Assembly (NCBI GenBank): GCA_026874595.1
Contig: CM049315.1
Span: 68,271,916 to 68,335,915, forward strand
Length of the DNA: 64,000 nt
Direction of reading: 5' to 3'
Source of the DNA: Sipunculus nudus
Lineage: Eukaryota > Annelida > Sipuncula > Golfingiida > Sipunculidae
Shown here: piece after piece, positions 58,601-64,000 of the stretch
Layout of the letters: every line of letters starts with the position of its first letter
How positions within the stretch are numbered: position 1 is the stretch's first letter
Notes under the pieces: model-generated
What the model was told of the DNA's origin: nothing
Seen by the model: the letters and a program-made list of their open reading frames with translations, nothing else
The model's database searches: none
Position numbers and translations under genes: made by a program

Positions 58601-60429
58601 GACAGATAAGTTTCCTGCACCCATTGCCTCGTGAAAGCAATTACATTTGTTAACATGCAAATAAAGGGAAATTAACAGGAAGAAATATGAAATATTACAA
58701 TAAAAACTGTTCTAAAATTCAAGCACCAAAATACTTCGATTTGCTGGTAAACAAAGGAAAATTTAGCACTATTCAATACTAACAAAACCAAAATCTCTCA
58801 CAGAGTCATTGTACAGAATAAAAATGGGCCCATTCTCCACACGGGAGATCTCGTCTATGAAGGCGAATTATAGATCTATTGCCATCCATTGTGCGCATAG
58901 CACTCTTTCCAGACGAGTGATTATCACCTGGCAATTGAAAATAACAATAATTAAGGCAATGGAGCAAATAAAGAGTATGCTTCGACAACATCCATTCCAA
59001 ATATAACCAACAAAAGTTAATGGTCCGTGAAACATATTTTGAATATTGATAAACCTGCTGATCTATTTTGCGGTGTAATATCTGTGACGCGGTATTGTAA
59101 ATATAAACAGAAACTTATGAACGTGCTTCCTCGGATAGTTTACGTGATATAACTGTTTCCAGAACTGATGAAGACGTAAATGCACGGTGATAATGCGTCG
59201 TCACATGTAGTGGATTTTTCCATATGATGCAAAAGGATTACCTGCATAAATTGGGTGATTAACCATTAATGCATGCTAAAATAAGACATGACTTCCAAGG
59301 GATCGAGAGTCGCATGTTGTTTACATTAACTGATCATCCAAGTGAGGCGCTGACTGGGTCAAATGTCAGGTCAAACATGCTTAACTCCGTCCTTGCTGGC
59401 AGGGTCCTATCATTGTTTCAACAAACCTCGACCCTGTACAGAGGGGGGGGGGGGGGGGGGGGCTTGATGAGGGGCACCCAGAGATGGCACATCTTCCGCC
59501 AGGGGGCACCGTCTAACTCGCTATAAAGCAAACTCGACAATGACAGATTCTCATTCCCCTCAACTAAAATACAGGAATTGTTAATAAAAATGATTAGTGA
59601 AAAAAAATTCACAATTTCATCTACATGTACATTTTTATTTGATAAATAGATGTAGAAACTACTATATACACATTACTATAATGTAATACGTATTTTAGTT
59701 TTTCACTGCTAAATGACTGCACAAATTTGTTAACCAACAAATATATAATGAATATAAATATGTATTCAAATTTTGCATGTTGACAAAGATATACGTGGGA
59801 ATAATGCACATCTTATCACAAATATGTTCAGAGGAGGCATTTATCTTACATTTATGGTAAAATATATGTAACAAAATCTGTGAAAGTAATTTTGAGTTTT
59901 GTTAATTTTCACCTTGACTATGCACTGCCATTGAGAAAATAACATGAATGATAACAAGAAAATGTAGCATCACCCATGCCCTGGTGTGATGCCTGACTTT
60001 GACAATATCCAGGGAAGCCACATTGAACCAAAACACTTCAGCATTCAGTATCCAAAATTTTATACAGATATTCAACAGAATAATTACAAGTCATATTGGT
60101 AATTTGGTGTACAGATCTTTTAAATCTGTTAAGCCTGTATCTACCTACTTAATGATGAGAAAATATGAGCCAACATATCACAGCATACGAACAATAGCAT
60201 ATTAAAACTGTTTTCCTCCACCTAGAAAAGGCAGATTGAAATGGTGTTAAAGCTTAACTCCGAGTCAAATAAAGGGGAATACACAAATTATAGAGAACAC
60301 GTAAATCAGAATTGCTTTCATAAGCATCTCATTGCGCTAGTGATGAAATCTGAGCTTCCATTATTACCATTAAGTATTTGCTTAATGTGCCACATTGAGA
60401 ACATTTACAAAAGCCTATTGATGTGTTCG
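55186..60429. other. AT-rich stretch, no gene recognised
   Basis: A TA microsatellite is at 55597-55648. A motif GGCATAGAATCTATA...GTGAGCTTCTT occurs near 57778 and 58288, and another (CATGTAAATAAAGGGAAAT) near 58117 and 58653, suggesting an old local duplication. A run of 20 G is at 59443-59462. The minus-strand frame at 58618-58456 (ETYLSKSGIELGTLYVRKSV) follows a TGCAG acceptor-like site but matches nothing I know. Confidence 0.5.
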
Positions 60430-60768
60430 TTAGAAAAATATCCTTACAAACGCTTCCATGTTTACTTTCTTTGCTCTGTGAGGGTAGATACCAATGTCAA
60501 TAAGAGCTGATAGATTTGTATCAGACATTGTTCTGTGCAAATGTCTTTTTATATGTCTCATTGAGGAGAAACTTCTGTCACATGATGAAGAAGTAGGTGG
60601 AAGAACTAGAGCAATATTAATTAAACTGCAAAGGTTTGGGAAGGCATCCTTGTAAGACCTCATGAATGTCCCAAATGCTCCTATATGTATACCCTTTGAG
60701 ACCTGTGTATTAGCGAGTATTTTGTTTTGTTGAAATTCCACTTCCATGTACGTGTCCTCAGTGCCGTA

Positions 60769-62098
60769 GTGTTATGCCTTGTCAGTAGATGTGACTTGTC
60801 TGAGAAACTTGTACTTCGTGGGTCAAGTGCATATATTGACTTTAATAGCTGATTATTACACTAGTTACTCGTTTGCCAATTTCTGACAAGAACAAGCCTA
60901 TCACTAAGTAATACAACTTCGTCCGGTATTCATGTTCTGTGGCACGGATCGTGGAATGTAAAACATTGCCGGTTTAGTATCTGGCATAACCTGTCAGGCG
61001 CGCTTCAGCCCGTCAGACGGGTTTCCGCCAGAAAAAAAAAAACTGTAAAAGGAAGCGTTTGGCAGTGTCTGGGTCAGATCGTCTCGATAGTTCGTGTGCA
61101 CATCGCCCAGAGAGATCGATCCAACACATACATCGCAGCGAGGTAACAGCGATAAGCGTCTGACCTTTTCACTATGTGCAGTGAGATCTAATGACCAGTC
61201 AGCTAATATTGTGTGAACTTACTTCAGGTAATTCGGGGTACTCGGTGTTAAACCTATGCTTATAAAGGCAATTGTGAAATTCTTGAATAATTCCGTTATT
61301 ACGTTTATAGGCATTTAACTCCAATACAGGGAGTTATTCTTAGCGGTTTCTTTAACTTACCGTTCCTTTATTGTGGAACGATCCTTCATCATTTGTAATT
61401 GCTATATCGTAATTCTTATCATAAATTGCTGTTTTAATAAATAGTATTTAAGTTTACCTGAATCTTTTAATAATTTCTTTCCAATAGTGTGGTGTGTGAG
61501 CAAAGTGTGGAACTTTTACTTCGGTGTCGCCTCTGACCTTTAAGGGCAGAAATACTTCACAGTACCTGCCTCTTCTCGTTGGCTTGTCGGAGCCATGACA
61601 ACACCACTATGAAGCGCCTTGGAAGACTACTCACGTGGACTACCCCTCAGCTATCAGTATTTGTACTGACCCATTAATAGGCCACCCCTATTGTAAAGTA
61701 GGCTGGCCTACAGCCGGGAATGTTCAGGCCTCCCGACTCTTCTGCGTGCACTTGAATGATTCAGACGTGGGCCAGTGGCCCACGTCTGGTCAGCACTAGG
61801 TTTAGTCATTTAGACGTGTTAAGGGGCTAAAGGATAATCGACATAAGGCGAAGTTCAGTAGCCTGCCGCGACCCTTGTAGCACCCTGTTTATCACGTTTA
61901 ACTATTAGACTGGCAGTATAAAGTAAGGACAGATCTTTCGACATTTTGGTAATTTAAAACTTCAATTTGTGTGTTGTTTTCTATTATCTTCGGGAAAAAT
62001 CCTTCACTACAATGTACTTCTATATCTAGGGGTTTGACAGCTCAGTTGACTTTACCCATATAGAGTGCCAAACTTTCTCACACCTCTGCCCTGTAACA
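60769..62098. mobile_element. Insertion of about 1.3 kb splitting the hAT transposase
   Basis: Sequence between two transposase halves, bounded by TGTTATG at left and TGTAACA at right, with a TG...CA look like a solo LTR. It is more CpG-rich than its surroundings and has no long ORF. No convincing target duplication was found, so the edges are approximate. Confidence 0.4.
61762..61788. other. 27-bp perfect hairpin
   Basis: CAGACGTGGGCCA, one G, then the exact inverse TGGCCCACGTCTG: 13-bp arms with a one-base spacer, inside the insertion at 60769-62098. Confidence 0.95.
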
Positions 62099-63000
62099 CC
62101 TTATTTAAGAATCTCGATTTGATCAGCAGCGACTGATAAATCAAAACTTGGACACTGTAACATCTCAGAAAGCAAATTGGTTTGAAGCAATATGTGTGCG
62201 AACATCTCTAAATCTACCACAGTGGTAAAAGTGAAGTTTGTTAATAGACATGGTGCATCATGGACTCTCTTTCCTGTATGGGGCTCTGAAATTTCAGCAA
62301 GAGCGTCCAAAATAATTGGTAATATGTCAAGGTTGACTTTGTATGCAGCAAACCAGCACGCTCATCTTGTATAACTAGTATAATAAAGTTTCATGAGGGT
62401 GCGAGGTTGATTGTCAAGAAACAGTTCGCTTTTTTTTTTAGAAAAAGCTAATATGGCACATGGGATAATATGAACATATATAGTTCTTGCATTAAAAAAA
62501 TGAAGAAATTTTTTAGCCATTTTAACTTTATTAACGGTGCGAACAATGACCGATCGAAGACGATGATAATAGCAGTGGATGTAGACTGCCTGTGTTGATT
62601 CCTCGCGAACAAGCTCTGCACACATTGTTTCTCCCACTCAGCACAGAGGCACCACTATCATATGTTTGCACGACAGTCTTGGATTCGCATGCCCATTCAC
62701 AAAGAACATTGCATATTGTGTCCTTCAGATACTCAGAGTGCAGTTCCTAACGGGTAAAATTAGGAACTTCTTCTTGTATGCTGTTATTGTATATATAACG
62801 CACTATAATTGACACTTTCTCATTCTTACTGATGTCTTTTGATTTGTCAGCCATTATGAAATAGTCCGCACTGTCATTCACGTCCTGACTAATATCTTTT
62901 TGAATCATACGTACTAAAATACCTGACTTGGCACTTGGGGTATGTAAAGTATGTATAGTTCTCTGAACAACAATCTGTATCTATATGTATCACTGCACTC

Positions 63001-64000
63001 GGGTAATATTGTCAAAGAAATTGTATAATATCCTAAAGATTACTGTATTACTTATTCTTTTTATATTTGTATTGCAAGTGTAAGTTCACCGAATTGACAT
63101 GCCGCTGCAACCCGTATGTGGTCCATGCAAACTACCCGGTGCTAACTGCGTAACTTAAGTTAAAATGGACTGAGAGACCCTTTATTTGAAACTTTAAGGT
63201 TTCGATTTTGATTTTTCATTTCTGTCTCATCAGACATATGAACGAATCCAAAAGCTCTTGTAAGCAGAACAGGTTTAAATATTTATTTACACAGCAATTA
63301 AACAGTGAGGTTAGTTTTATGAATTGCTGTAAATACACTTTAGGAAGATTTATTTGTTTACAAATGCTAAAATAATTATATACAAGACGCAACAAGGGTC
63401 CAATGGCAATGATGCTTATCTGAATACGACACATTGCAAAGGTAAAAGAACATACATACAGGTCACAGTGACCTGGTTTTTTGGTGTGATAATGATGTTT
63501 GATGCTTCAAACATTTAGAAAATTCACACGCGTGTAACTGTAGTCGTCAAATGGAACACAATCCTACCAAGTGCAAATGTGTTTGGTTTAGGAAAAATTG
63601 ATATCATAATCATACATGTTCAATGGCATATCCAATTTGAAAAAAATGTGGCTTCACCGTTTTGTTATTTGTGCCCTGTTATAACGGTGCTGGCTTTAAA
63701 AAACTGGCCGAATAATCAGGTCAGCCATGACCATAGTTTCTTATAAAATAATAATAATAATTATAATATTAATAACAATTCTAGCCATGAAAAATGTGAA
63801 TTCACAATCCAAAATTTAGGAAAACACATGGCTTTCAGGTTAATGCCATAAATTCTTCCCTGTTCTGATTTGATTCAGGACTGCCTGAATTACCACCCAA
63901 TAAAACTTTAATAGAATCGGTTGACTGAGCCCGAAATCTTTTTGGTTCCTTAGAAAGAATAAACATTGTTGTGCCTTCTTCACGCAGTCATTAACATTTT
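63001..64000. other. Right edge, no gene recognised
   Basis: AT-rich. At 63655-63690 a GTGCCCTGTTATAAC motif resembles the pre-tail region of HINE-like repeats. An ATA/ATT-rich tract lies near 63748-63778. Confidence 0.5.

Larger units (their letters stand above)
60430..63000 (-). mobile_element. Broken hAT transposase (DUF4371/ZMYM1-like) with internal insertion
   Basis: Minus-strand pieces in order: 63000-62640 (VNDSADYFMIADKSKDISKN, the RNase H-like catalytic start, with TAG at 62749-62747), 62637-62362 after a frameshift (AVYIHCYYHRLRSV), 62310-62101 (DLEMFAHILLQTNLLSEML), and after about 1.3 kb of foreign sequence the C-terminal dimerisation domain 60747-60430 (SSSCDRSFSSMRHIKRHLHR). 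This order is that of hAT-family DUF4371 proteins. Stop, frameshift and insertion make it a pseudogene. Confidence 0.85.

Overview
This is a stretch of animal nuclear genome: AT-rich, intron-rich and full of transposons. It most likely comes from a mollusc, probably a bivalve. That call rests on the repeat content, not on a species-level match: long interspersed elements with a GGAC/ACGG microsatellite near a hairpin 3' end, like the bivalve 'pearl' elements and the Helentron-associated (HINE/DINE-1) group, together with TGACCTTGACCTTTGACC-type repeats and tandem-repeat-bearing MITEs.

The only host gene I can identify is INTU (inturned planar cell polarity protein), on the minus strand. Nine exons are clear between 27245 and 264. 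All have GT-AG splice sites, all reading phases agree, and together they give the PDZ domain followed by the first Longin-like domain in the order known for the family. The 3' part of the gene lies beyond the left edge. A CpG-rich block at 50572-50790 holds a candidate first coding exon with a compatible phase. If it is correct, the gene covers more than 50 kb here, has a 23.3-kb first intron, and encodes about 489 residues inside the window.

Most of the remaining DNA is repeats. At least four long copies of one HINE-like family lie head to tail on the plus strand (14748-19308, 20677-25134, 30440-35305, 36301-39476), all antisense to INTU. Two carry younger nested insertions. One is a 1442-bp element (22877-24318) with 15-bp perfect terminal inverted repeats, a 7-bp target duplication, an exon-like ORF and, inside it, a 438-bp near-perfect palindrome. 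The other is a 2205-bp element (32422-34626) with CCCTTAGCAAAA ends, an AT target duplication and two internal minisatellites. For both, related copies elsewhere in the window show the empty site. Also present are two hAT-type MITEs with 8-bp target duplications, a pogo-like MITE, a 7-unit tandem array at 40.5-41.8 kb, a GGTGGCGCCACC-punctuated array at 28.3-30.1 kb and a tRNA-like repeat pair at 48-50 kb.

Right of the candidate promoter, the window holds a broken LINE (about 52.0-55.2 kb, minus strand) with recognisable endonuclease, reverse transcriptase and C-terminal zinc-finger fragments, and a broken hAT (DUF4371/ZMYM1-like) transposase (60430-63000, minus strand) split by about 1.3 kb of unrelated DNA. 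No rRNA gene, intact tRNA gene or CRISPR array was seen.
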